44,822 nt of DNA from Parcubacteria group bacterium (GCA_943349395.1 CALQZH010000001.1:19275-64096); one strand, 5' to 3'; shown: positions 15,705 through 21,798, counted from the stretch's first letter. Translations and numbers: made by a program. Notes: generated by a model from the sequence alone, not told the origin.

Positions 15705-15744
15705 CCCTCCGTGCTGACCATGGCAGTTCACGGAGGGATGTTTT
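15705..15744 (+). terminator. intrinsic terminator of argS
   Basis: Arms ccctccgtg (15705-15713) and cacggaggg (15729-15737) with a 15-nt loop, then ATGTTTTT. Confidence 0.8.
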
Positions 15745-15764
15745 TATATGACGCGAAGGAATAC

Positions 15765-15793
15765 TTGCGGTTCCTAATAGGATGTGTTACTAT
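15765..15793 (+). promoter_or_regulatory. candidate promoter before the structured RNA region
   Basis: TTGCGG (15765-15770), 17-nt spacer, TACTAT (15788-15793). Confidence 0.5.
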
Positions 15794-15799
15794 ATCATC

Positions 15800-15967
15800 G
15801 GTTTCAGAAGAGGCGGTCGATTGTTCCTTCATGGCGTAAGATACTGGTATCTTCCTAAGAACTTTGCGGACACCCTTTTTGCGGTAGTCATGGGAAGCTG
15901 CCTGAAGGCATTGGCTGTCCTATTCGCCCCGGCTCGCATGAGAGAGCGAGTTCGGGGTTATTTTTTT
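15800..15967 (+). ncRNA. candidate structured non-coding RNA, about 165 nt
   Basis: Between a promoter and a strong terminator there is no convincing gene. The interval holds a perfect short hairpin (aagatac-tg-gtatctt), a second stem agctgcc-tgaa-ggcattggct, and the terminator stem. It does not match tmRNA, RNase P, SRP or 6S RNA by eye. The ORF 15782-16018 reads through the terminator and is not credible. Confidence 0.4.
15927..15967 (+). terminator. intrinsic terminator
   Basis: Stem ccccg-gctcgc / gcgag-tt-cgggg with TTATTTTTTT behind it; it ends the candidate ncRNA 80 nt before the next gene. Confidence 0.82.
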
Positions 15968-16047
15968 GCCTGTTTTGACACGGTATTCAGGATGGCGTTA
16001 TATGAGTGGGTTCATTGAATTCCCAATACCTCGAAAGGAGGTGTGTT

Positions 16048-16743
16048 ATGGGCTTCTCGGCCCGTTTGCTTATCGTGTATCCCGATCCGCCGAAGGAGGG
16101 CATTCCCGTATGGAGGTCCCACGAAGTCATTGATTTCGGGGAAATTACCCGCTTGGAAAAGCTCACGGGCGAGGCGGGCGGAAGCCCGTACAATCCCAAT
16201 GGGCATGTGCGGGCGGGAATATGCGCCATGCGCATGATGCTTGAGCGCCTATGGCCTCGCGCGGAGAATCCGCGCCGCGAATGGTTCGCGCCGGATATCC
16301 TCGTGTATAGGGATAATTCGGGTATCGTCCAGGCACGTGCGGTGGCGGATGAGGCGGGCGCGAAAGAGTGTATCGATTGCGGCACGCGTAACCCGCAAAC
16401 GGATAGTATCTACGACGTGAGCGGGGGCAAGCGCTATCCGTCCCTGAAGCGCATCCGCGAGCACAATATTCTGATCTCGCTCGAGGATGGGGAATTATGG
16501 GAACGCCTCAAATCACGGCAGTACCATGTCATAAGCGATGCGCCGATCATGTGGGCGCCGTGTGCCGAGATTGCCCAGTGGATGAGGGAAGACGAGTTGG
16601 GAGGATCGGCCGCCTTCCTCGAAGCTGCGAAGGATAAGGTCTCGCTCGCGCGCGTGACGGGTTGGAGGAAATATTTGCGCGAAGTGGGCGCGGCAGATGC
16701 GCGAGCGCTCTTCCTCTTTCCGACCTGCGATCATGGGATGTGA
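16048..16743 (+). CDS. hypothetical protein, 231 aa
   Basis: Not recognised. Start at MGFSARLLIVYPDPPKEGIP because AAAGGAGGTG lies 6 nt upstream, the strongest Shine-Dalgarno sequence in the window. The protein is soluble. A CxxC pair (KECIDCGTRNPQ) in the middle may bind zinc. The second half has VISDAPIMWAPCAEIAQWMR. Its own terminator follows 22 nt after the stop, and the upstream ncRNA terminator isolates it, so it is probably monocistronic. It belongs with the other strongly SD-led unknown proteins here (5928, 20337, 20584, 29811, 30543), a set that may share regulation or origin. Confidence 0.75.
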   Translation: MGFSARLLIVYPDPPKEGIPVWRSHEVIDFGEITRLEKLTGEAGGSPYNPNGHVRAGICAMRMMLERLWPRAENPRREWFAPDILVYRDNSGIVQARAVADEAGAKECIDCGTRNPQTDSIYDVSGGKRYPSLKRIREHNILISLEDGELWERLKSRQYHVISDAPIMWAPCAEIAQWMREDELGGSAAFLEAAKDKVSLARVTGWRKYLREVGAADARALFLFPTCDHGM

Positions 16744-16764
16744 GATATGTTCTAGTGCGCTGCG

Positions 16765-16788
16765 CCCCGTCGGATGACGGGGTTTTTT
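16765..16788 (+). terminator. intrinsic terminator
   Basis: Stem ccccgtc-ggat-gacgggg followed by TTTTTT. Confidence 0.88.
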
Positions 16789-16836
16789 CTATATGGATGC
16801 ATGCGGGAATTTGCAGTGCGGGGTATACTCATACGT

Positions 16837-17424
16837 ATGAAGGGTATCGCGAAGAAAGCTCGGATCAAGGACGAATTTTCGGTATTGGAGGCGCTCCATG
16901 CGAAGGGCGTTGCCGTGCCTCCCTTCGCGACCGACCTGCGGGATATCGGGGGCGTGGGGCTTCCGGCCTTCGTCATCGCGCGCGGCGGGGGCGGGGCGAC
17001 AAAGAAGGAAGCGGTCGCGCGGTACGGGGATATCGCCCCCGCGATCGCGAAAGCGTCGCGCGGCGGCGCGGAGGTGTTCGTGCAGAAGAGCGTTGCGGGG
17101 CACGAGATCGCCTGCGGCGTGATGCGCCATGAGCGGAAGTTGGTACCCCTCATGCCTATCGAGGCTATCCCCCGCGCGCGGCACGAGAGCGTGCCGTGGC
17201 ATCTCTCGGAGCGGCAGATCGGGCATGTGCAGGCGCTCGCGCTCGCGGCGCACAAGGCGCTCGGAATCGCCACGCACTCGTGCGTGCGGTGCGTCATGTC
17301 GGGGCAGGAGGCCTACGTGACGGCGGTCGAGCTCTCCCCTGCTCTCGCGCACGGGAGCCTGTTCGCGCATAGCGCTGCGGTCGTGGGCTTCACGCTCGCG
17401 GAACTCGAAAAATCATTATCATGA
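16837..17424 (+). CDS. reduced D-Ala-D-Ala-ligase-like ATP-grasp protein
   Basis: 195 aa; a full Ddl is about 300-350 aa. The N-terminal domain is missing and the ATP-grasp half remains: AEVFVQKSVAGHEIACGVMR corresponds to the FxxGxE strand, LSERQIGHVQALALAAHKAL to the next helix, and YVTAVELSPALAHGSLFAHS to the LE.N..PG.T..S region. The Asn and one acid that bind Mg-ATP in Ddl appear replaced (VELSP for LEVNTxPG; SCVRC where Ddl has RxD). It may be a degenerate or repurposed ATP-grasp enzyme. TATACT ends 7 nt before the ATG, so it is probably leaderless. It overlaps the next gene by 4 nt. Confidence 0.65.
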   Translation: MKGIAKKARIKDEFSVLEALHAKGVAVPPFATDLRDIGGVGLPAFVIARGGGGATKKEAVARYGDIAPAIAKASRGGAEVFVQKSVAGHEIACGVMRHERKLVPLMPIEAIPRARHESVPWHLSERQIGHVQALALAAHKALGIATHSCVRCVMSGQEAYVTAVELSPALAHGSLFAHSAAVVGFTLAELEKSLS

Positions 17425-17858
17425 TCACCTGGTCATCCCCCGAATTCCACTATCACGAGAAGGACGAGGCGTGGCCCGTCATCGTGGTTTTGGCGGGCAT
17501 GGCGATCGCGGGCATATCGCTCTGGCAGCACAACTTCCTCTTCTTCGTGTTCACCTTGATCGCCACCGGCCTCGCGGTCGTGTGGGGAACCCGCCAGCCG
17601 CGGCACTTCGAATTCTCGCTCGAGAAGCGCGGCGTGCGCATAGACGGGAAGATCCATCCGTACCACGACTTCGACGGCTTCGCGATCGACAGCGGCACGC
17701 TCCAATTGAGCACGAGAAGCCTCCTGCATCCCCGTTTTTCCATACTGATCCCCGAGGAGCGCGCGGGCGACATCCACGGGCATCTCCTGGCATTTTTGCC
17801 CGAAATCGAGTATGATGAATCATTCATAGAGGCGCTCGGGCGCATCGCGCGCTTCTGA
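17421..17858 (+). CDS. two-helix membrane protein with a PH-like soluble domain
   Basis: 145 aa. It starts inside the previous gene's stop (ATGA overlap), so the two are coupled. A short N-terminus (ITWSSPEFHYHEKDEAWP) precedes a tight helical hairpin in the membrane (IVVLAGMAIAGISLW and FLFFVFTLIATGLAVVW). The remaining 80 residues (FEFSLEKRGVRIDGKIHPYH, then ILIPEERAGDIHGHLLAFL) look like a bacterial PH-type beta-barrel with a C-terminal helix. Proteins of this form are common and uncharacterised in CPR genomes. tRNA-Arg begins 9 nt after its stop, so tRNA-Arg may be transcribed from this operon. Confidence 0.75.
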   Translation: MITWSSPEFHYHEKDEAWPVIVVLAGMAIAGISLWQHNFLFFVFTLIATGLAVVWGTRQPRHFEFSLEKRGVRIDGKIHPYHDFDGFAIDSGTLQLSTRSLLHPRFSILIPEERAGDIHGHLLAFLPEIEYDESFIEALGRIARF

Positions 17859-17867
17859 TCGAAAGCC

Positions 17868-17939
17868 GTCCTCATAGCTCAATGGATAGAGTGTAGCCCT
17901 GCGAAGGCTGAGATTGTGGTTCGATTCCACATGGGGACA
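17868..17939 (+). tRNA. tRNA-Arg (anticodon GCG)
   Basis: 72 nt. Acceptor GTCCTCA/TGGGGAC with one G-U pair, D-arm GCTC/GAGT, anticodon stem TAGCC/GGCTG with loop CTGCGAA (GCG, decoding CGC), T-arm TGTGGTTCGATTCCACA. No CCA. GCG is unusual: most bacteria use ACG modified to inosine by TadA. The last 18 nt are duplicated at 18073-18090. Confidence 0.93.
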
Positions 17940-17981
17940 CATATATCAAACGCCCCCTGCACAGGGGGCGTTTGATATATG
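17940..17981 (+). repeat. perfect 19-bp hairpin abutting tRNA-Arg
   Basis: Arms 17940-17958 and 17963-17981 pair perfectly around a GCAC loop, starting 0 nt after the discriminator base. No U-tract follows. Arm sequence is unrelated to the hairpins at the other tRNAs. Confidence 0.88.
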
Positions 17982-17987
17982 CTTTCG

Positions 17988-18090
17988 TGGATATCGAACC
18001 AGACGGCGCCAATTTTTCCCAAGAGCGAGGCGATTGGATGAAAAATTGAGCGTTTCGACCCGCAGGGAGAGGCGATTCCACATGGGGACA
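17988..18090 (+). repeat. T-arm palindromic unit with an 18-nt copy of the tRNA-Arg 3' end
   Basis: It opens TGGATATCGAACC (anti-T-arm) and ends GGCGATTCCACATGGGGACA. The last 18 nt (18073-18090) are identical to the end of tRNA-Arg (17922-17939). Stem A is CAATTTTTC/GAAAAATTG (18010-18018, 18040-18048), at the same place as the different stem A of the Gly and Val units. Confidence 0.8.
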
Positions 18091-18132
18091 CACATAAACC
18101 AATACCCCTAACGAGGGGTATTGGTTTATGTG
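18091..18132 (+). repeat. second perfect 19-bp hairpin, after the duplicated tRNA-Arg end
   Basis: Arms 18091-18109 and 18114-18132, loop AACG: the same geometry as the hairpin at 17940 but different sequence. Another anti-T-arm, TGGAATCGAACCA, follows at 18137-18149. Confidence 0.88.
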
Positions 18133-18174
18133 TCTATGGAATCGAACCAGAATAGAACCCTTTTTAGGGGGTTT

Positions 18175-18711
18175 TTAAGCGACTGTAAAAAAAAGAAAGA
18201 TAAGAAAAAAATGGATTCCTAAGACAATCGACATCGGTCGATATATCTGATTGAATCCGTATTTTACGGTATACGTTATGAATGTGGAAATAATGAATAA
18301 GACAGCCAGGGCGAGGTATAAGAGAAGGAAGAGAAAAGCCCCGAACCCCACCTCCCTCCCAGAAGGATAAAGGAACCAAAAAGCAACGCTTCCTAATATC
18401 AAAAATGACAAAGGACTGAACATTAGGAAGAAAAAGAGAAGTCGGCCTTTTCGGGTTAATTGGCCTTCTATGGCCGTATCAGCTTCGTTCGGAGCCGATA
18501 TGATATTTTGCTGATTATTTTTGCGATCATGGATCAGTGTTGCTATGAATCCTATTGCGAAGAATATTGGCACTGTGATAATCGTGATCGTGTTAAGGCT
18601 TGGATAGGAGAAAAAATGAAAAGTAAGAGAGTCGATTATGACAAGAAGGTAGAAAAAGGCAACCGCTATAAGGCCGAAACAAAGGGATTTGACAGCGCTA
18701 CGTAACCACAT
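18175..18711 (-). CDS. low-GC four-helix membrane protein
   Basis: 178 aa with four likely membrane helices arranged in two pairs: LIAVAFFYLLVIIDSLTFHF and TIITVPIFFAIGFIATLIH, a soluble loop of about 40 residues with DRKNNQQNIIS, then FFFLMFSPLSFLILGSVAFW and FLLLYLALAVLFIISTFI. A further hydrophobic stretch ends the protein. No family recognised. Base composition is much lower in GC than the argS or tyrS genes, so it was probably acquired. It lies between the tRNA-Arg array and tRNA-Gly on the opposite strand and may be cargo of the tRNA locus. No clear binding site is seen. Confidence 0.65.
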   Translation of the reverse strand: MWLRSAVKSLCFGLIAVAFFYLLVIIDSLTFHFFSYPSLNTITIITVPIFFAIGFIATLIHDRKNNQQNIISAPNEADTAIEGQLTRKGRLLFFFLMFSPLSFLILGSVAFWFLYPSGREVGFGAFLFLLLYLALAVLFIISTFITYTVKYGFNQIYRPMSIVLGIHFFLIFLFFTVA

Positions 18712-18782
18712 GGTCTGATTATATACTTGTTATGGCCTTAATAAAAAATCGAGCATATATTGGGTGCGTAGGGATGAACAGA

Positions 18783-18811
18783 TTGATTTTCTCCGAGGAA
18801 AATCATATGAT
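18783..18811 (+). promoter_or_regulatory. promoter of tRNA-Gly
   Basis: TTGATT (18783-18788), 17-nt spacer, TATGAT (18806-18811), 14 nt before the tRNA 5' end. Confidence 0.7.
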
Positions 18812-18825
18812 AATCCCCATAGAGC

Positions 18826-18896
18826 GCGGGTATAGTACAATGGTAGTACGTTTGGTTGCCAATCAAAATACACGGGTTCGATTCCCGTTACCCGCT
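18826..18896 (+). tRNA. tRNA-Gly (anticodon GCC)
   Basis: 71 nt. Acceptor GCGGGTA/TACCCGC, anticodon loop TTGCCAA (GCC), T-arm ACGGGTTCGATTCCCGT, discriminator T. No CCA encoded. Confidence 0.95.
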
Positions 18897-18900
18897 CAAG

Positions 18901-18944
18901 CTGATACTTAAAACCCCCATTACAATGGGGGTTTTAAGTATCAG
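18901..18944 (+). repeat. perfect 20-bp hairpin after tRNA-Gly
   Basis: Arms ctgatacttaaaacccccat (18901-18920) and its exact complement (18925-18944), loop TACA, 4 nt after the tRNA. No U-tract. Confidence 0.88.
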
Positions 18945-18959
18945 TGTGAAATGGATATC

Positions 18960-19049
18960 GGGAATCGAACCGTAGGTCCCCTGTTTTCAAGAAGGCCTGT
19001 GGCCGACTATGAAAACAGCGACCTCGAGCGGAGCGAGAGGCGATTCCCG
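18960..19049 (+). repeat. T-arm palindromic unit Gly-1 (90 nt)
   Basis: Terminal inverted repeat CGGGAATCG / CGATTCCCG. Inside: stem A CTGTTTTCA/TGAAAACAG (18981-18989, 19010-19018) enclosing GGCCTGTGGCC, then a small stem CTCG/CGAG. The 3' end copies the tRNA-Gly T-arm. It aligns end to end with the unit at 32626-32714 by tRNA-Val. Confidence 0.8.
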
Positions 19050-19069
19050 TTTTCAATTAATAATGAGAT

Positions 19070-19162
19070 CTAACCGTAGGTCCCCTGTTTTCAAGAAGGC
19101 TCGCGGCCGACTATAAAAACAGCGACCTCGATCCGCCAACTGGCGGAGAGAGGCGATTCCCG
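19070..19162 (+). repeat. T-arm palindromic unit Gly-2
   Basis: Nearly identical interior to Gly-1 (ccgtaggtcccctgttttca), with a decayed left end and one mismatch in stem A. Stem B is replaced by the palindrome TCCGCCAACTGGCGGA. It ends AGGCGATTCCCG at 19162. Confidence 0.78.
19132..19147. repeat. 16-nt dispersed palindrome (TCCGCCARCTGGCGGA)
   Basis: Also exact or near-exact at 22103-22118 and 32554-32569, with a looser copy at 29751-29766. Two copies sit inside T-arm units as stem B and two inside terminators, so it seems to be a short insertion-prone stem module of this genome. Confidence 0.6.
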
Positions 19163-19209
19163 CTTCATTGGCGAGAAATCATCATCAGGAATATTATAAA
19201 TACAAGATA

Positions 19210-19719
19210 ATGACCTTTTTCAATAACACGCGGCGGACGGTGAAATTAGCTTCTTTCGGGGGCGTGGTCGCGTTCCTTGGTTTTATTTTTGCTGGAGTTG
19301 ATAGTGTTAGTGGTATTGCTCTGGGGATTTCTTCCGTTATCGTCGCTCTTCTTATCGCATTCTCTTTTCTCTTGCCCGGCGGGTTCGCGGGGGTTTCTCT
19401 GATACTTTCATATTTTGCATGGGCATTCCTATTGAGCTTCTTAGATCCCCACGCGAGTTTTAACGAGGGCATTATCCTCATATTCATACCGTACTGCATC
19501 ATCACCTTTTCTTATGTATATTTGATAGGAACAGTGAGGAAGCATGATGAGAGTCGGGATATCGTTGTGCAGGGCAGGCAGGCGCCGAAGCAAAGCCTTG
19601 GGATTTTTCTAGGGAAATTCGTAATGGTATTCATCTTGATAGCTCTTGGAATATATGGCTTTTCCTATTTGATAGAAGGCACCTTCATAGACAGGATTAT
19701 AAATAGCATTATTCCCTAG
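19210..19719 (+). CDS. low-GC membrane protein flanked by T-arm repeats
   Basis: 169 aa from MTFFNNTRRTVKLASFGGVV; the track's TTG start at 19168 adds 14 residues without a binding site. Five likely membrane helices, with a charged loop (VRKHDESRDIVVQGRQAPKQ) before the last. No family recognised. Composition is AT-rich compared with the housekeeping genes. The gene is bounded on the left by the end of unit Gly-2 (GGCGATTCCCG, to 19162) and on the right by two further copies of GCGATTCCCGT (19726 and 19746), so it looks like a cassette carried between copies of the tRNA-Gly T-arm half. Confidence 0.65.
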   Translation: MTFFNNTRRTVKLASFGGVVAFLGFIFAGVDSVSGIALGISSVIVALLIAFSFLLPGGFAGVSLILSYFAWAFLLSFLDPHASFNEGIILIFIPYCIITFSYVYLIGTVRKHDESRDIVVQGRQAPKQSLGIFLGKFVMVFILIALGIYGFSYLIEGTFIDRIINSIIP

Positions 19720-19723
19720 AAGG

Positions 19724-19755
19724 GGCGATTCCCGTTTACAATAAGCGATTCCCGT
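19724..19755 (+). repeat. two displaced copies of the tRNA-Gly T-arm half
   Basis: GGCGATTCCCGTT (19724-19736) and AGCGATTCCCGT (19744-19755), 20 nt apart, closing the tRNA-Gly array after the membrane-protein gene. Confidence 0.65.
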
Positions 19756-20234
19756 CACCTCTCTCCTCCTTGCGCTCGCGCGAATTCTTGGAGCGCGGCA
19801 CGTTGGGATTCGTGAAGATGGGCCCCTGGGCGTTGGGTTTGTATGAGAGCGAACGCTTCTTCGGGCGACTTCCCCTTCTTCACGAGATACGCGGCAACGA
19901 GGGTGGGCGCCCTGCCGTGCCCGTTCTTGCAGTGCACATACACCTTCTTTCCCATGGCAACGATTTTTTCGAGTGCGGAAACTCCGAGCTCGAATTGGTC
20001 CGGGGTGGGGGGCATATGGTCGTGTACGGGAATCCACGCAAAAAAGGCGACGCCGAAAGGGGCATCAACCCGTTCTTCTTCTAAGGAGATATCCGCAACG
20101 ATCCCCTCTCGCAGGAGCACTTCGTCAAAGTGCGTTTGACAGCATTGGTTCGTGCCGATATAGATGCCATCGGCAATATGGTTATAATCGAGAGCCTTCT
20201 TGAATAGATGCATAGGGGGATCGAATGATTGCAT
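19755..20234 (-). CDS. dual-specificity protein phosphatase family
   Basis: 159 aa from MQSFDPPMHLFKKALD. The catalytic P-loop is VYVHCKNGHGRAPTLVAAYL (HCx5R followed by a hydroxyl residue), in which the Cys attacks the phosphate; a general-acid Asp is available in WIPVHDHMPPTPDQF. This is the DSP/tyrosine-phosphatase fold, close in layout to plant-type or archaeal DSPs. Substrate could be phosphoprotein, phospholipid or nucleotide. The track start at 20303 lies inside the upstream terminator and is rejected. A TATGTG hexamer just before the ATG may be the -10 of its own promoter. Confidence 0.85.
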   Translation of the reverse strand: MQSFDPPMHLFKKALDYNHIADGIYIGTNQCCQTHFDEVLLREGIVADISLEEERVDAPFGVAFFAWIPVHDHMPPTPDQFELGVSALEKIVAMGKKVYVHCKNGHGRAPTLVAAYLVKKGKSPEEAFALIQTQRPGAHLHESQRAALQEFARAQGGER

Positions 20235-20280
20235 GGTAGCACATAGCGGAATTTTTTGATTTTGGAATTCGTCTATGGAA

Positions 20281-20312
20281 TAAAAAAAGTCCGACCACTC
20301 CATTGGCCGGAC
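20281..20312 (-). terminator. intrinsic terminator of the 59-aa gene
   Basis: Minus strand GTCCGGCCA / TGGTCGGAC stem with one irregular pair, then TTTTTTT. Confidence 0.82.
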
Positions 20313-20336
20313 ATCTGCTCCCCTTGCGGGAAGTCT

Positions 20337-20516
20337 TTAGCGTTTCTGCCGCTCGGGCTCGTCTGCCATAGGGTCGAAAAGCTCGTGCGCAATGAGCGGA
20401 CCGCGGGGGTCCATGATATCGGAGGCGGGGTTCTCGCGCTGCTCGGCCCTGTCTTCGGGCGTCGGGCGCATGCCGTCGCGCGTTCCGTGAATGAGCCATC
20501 TCAATCGTTCGTGCAT
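20337..20516 (-). CDS. small hypothetical protein, 59 aa
   Basis: Missed by the ORF track. The minus-strand frame begins MHERLRWLIHGTRDGMRPTP and ends ADEPERQKR. It is soluble, acidic in the middle (EDRAEQRENPASDIMDPRGP), and of no known family. AGAAGG lies 4-5 nt before the ATG, and a strong terminator follows 25 nt after the stop. It is probably co-transcribed with the 201-aa gene 67 nt upstream. High third-position GC supports coding. The overlapping track ORF 20182-20499 is an out-of-frame shadow. Confidence 0.6.
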   Translation of the reverse strand: MHERLRWLIHGTRDGMRPTPEDRAEQRENPASDIMDPRGPLIAHELFDPMADEPERQKR

Positions 20517-20583
20517 CGTCCTTCTTTCTTCGGGATGCGGAGAATCATCTCCGTGATACTGAGCCGGTCGAGCGAGGTATTCA

Positions 20584-21189
20584 TTACGGGTATCGTAGAT
20601 CCATCGCTTCCTTGAATCGGAATTCCCGGATGATATCCGGCATGAGGTCGCTAACCTCTTGCTCCATGGGATCGTCGCGATGCTCGAGGGTGCTCCCCTG
20701 CAGCGGCCGCATGCCGAAGCGATACTGCTTCGCGTGCAGGCATTCCTCGATAGTCTGGAGGGCCATCACGTGGAACGCGGGGAGATCCGGCACGTAGTCC
20801 GGCATATGGCCGAAACGCACCAGGTCTCCGCAGTGAGCGTGCTTCATGGCGCGCACGACAAAGACATTCGTGACATAGAGTACAGGTTCCCTGGCCGGAA
20901 GGCTTTCGCCGACAAACATGCGGTTGAAGGAAATGGCTCCTGCGCTGTCGGTTGCATCGCATGCGAAAACGAGATCGTAAGGGGTCGTACGGAATCCCCA
21001 TATCTCGTGCGCGAAGTCCACGCCCTGCTTCATCGCGTCGATGAGGCGATAGAGCGAGGAGCTCGTTACCCAGGGGTAGAGTCCGGTTTTTTGGACGTGG
21101 TCGTCTTGGGAGATGATGGTTAGGAGGTCGTGGAATGGCTGATTCGGAGGGGGATGTAAGAGCGTACGGAGTTGGCCGAGCGCGTTCAT
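20584..21189 (-). CDS. hypothetical protein, 201 aa
   Basis: Not recognised. Begins MNALGQLRTLLHPPPNQPFH, with AAAGGA 5 nt before the ATG. It appears soluble and alpha/beta, with DLVFACDATDSAGAISFNRM and EPVLYVTNVFVVRAMKHAHC as the clearest strand-loop patterns, and an acidic C-terminal helix (DDPMEQEVSDLMPDIIREF). No catalytic signature stands out. It shares its leader style with the other SD-led unknown genes in this window and is followed by the 59-aa gene in the same direction. Confidence 0.7.
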   Translation of the reverse strand: MNALGQLRTLLHPPPNQPFHDLLTIISQDDHVQKTGLYPWVTSSSLYRLIDAMKQGVDFAHEIWGFRTTPYDLVFACDATDSAGAISFNRMFVGESLPAREPVLYVTNVFVVRAMKHAHCGDLVRFGHMPDYVPDLPAFHVMALQTIEECLHAKQYRFGMRPLQGSTLEHRDDPMEQEVSDLMPDIIREFRFKEAMDLRYP

Positions 21190-21306
21190 GGGGTTCCTTT
21201 CGATGGTTGGCGTGTCGAAGATCTACGTCCCCATGATCGGTTTTTCAATGCAAAAAGTCAATAAAAACAAGCTTATTCAAGCCTCTTATGGGGTGGATGG
21301 GATGGG

Positions 21307-21336
21307 TTGACAATATTGATATTAGTATGGTATAAT
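21307..21336 (+). promoter_or_regulatory. strong sigma-70 promoter
   Basis: TTGACA (21307-21312), 18-nt spacer, TATAAT (21331-21336): consensus in both hexamers, the best promoter in the window. It gives an 80-nt leader with a small hairpin (tccgc/gcgga) before the 21422 gene. Confidence 0.85.
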
Positions 21337-21421
21337 ATACATGTAGAGAGTAAGACGAGATCCTGCTCCGCGTGGTGCGGAATAGGACGGAAATCCTTGA
21401 AAATTCGTTGGAGACGAAATC

Positions 21422-21736
21422 ATGCAGGCGTTGAAATGGATTCGTGAAGTGGCGATGTTCTTCTTCTTTGGAAGCTTCGTCGTGGGCGGGGGCCTCGGCC
21501 TCGTGTGGCTCGGAGGCAGTGATCTTCCTATGGTACGAACGCTCGCGATGCTCGGAGCATTCGTGTTCTGCCTTACGGCCACGATCCAGATGCTCATCAC
21601 CGCGTTTCTGTGGATGAGCGGCTGGGAGATCGGCAAGGTGGAAGGAGCTCCCGATGCCTGGGATGAATTCTACTACGCACAGATGGTGGCCGCCGGATGG
21701 CACGTCGGACAAAACGGCTGGGAAAAGAATGCGTGA
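21422..21736 (+). CDS. small two-helix membrane protein, 104 aa
   Basis: Two membrane helices (VAMFFFFGSFVVGGGLGLVW and AMLGAFVFCLTATIQMLITA) followed by a soluble tail of about 35 residues with DAWDEFYYAQMVAAGWHVGQ. No family recognised. It has a consensus promoter, an 80-nt leader and GGAG 8 nt before the ATG, so it is probably highly expressed. A terminator (21761) separates it from the 61-aa gene, giving partial read-through at most. Its leader end (GGAGACGA) is much like that of the acidic protein at 33005. Confidence 0.72.
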   Translation: MQALKWIREVAMFFFFGSFVVGGGLGLVWLGGSDLPMVRTLAMLGAFVFCLTATIQMLITAFLWMSGWEIGKVEGAPDAWDEFYYAQMVAAGWHVGQNGWEKNA

Positions 21737-21760
21737 GGCCGGAACGGCCTCGTTCACGAG

Positions 21761-21798
21761 GCTCGCTCGGACTTCGGTCCGGACGAGCTTCATTTTTT
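21761..21798 (+). terminator. intrinsic terminator
   Basis: Stem gctcg-ctcggac-ttcg-gtccg-gacgagc, then TTCATTTTTT. Confidence 0.8.

Noticed and set aside
15642-15839. 65-aa plus ORF after argS
   Set aside because: It runs through the argS terminator and the next promoter; no binding site.
15782-16018. 78-aa plus ORF
   Set aside because: It crosses a strong terminator hairpin with a T-run; the stretch is better explained as a non-coding transcript.
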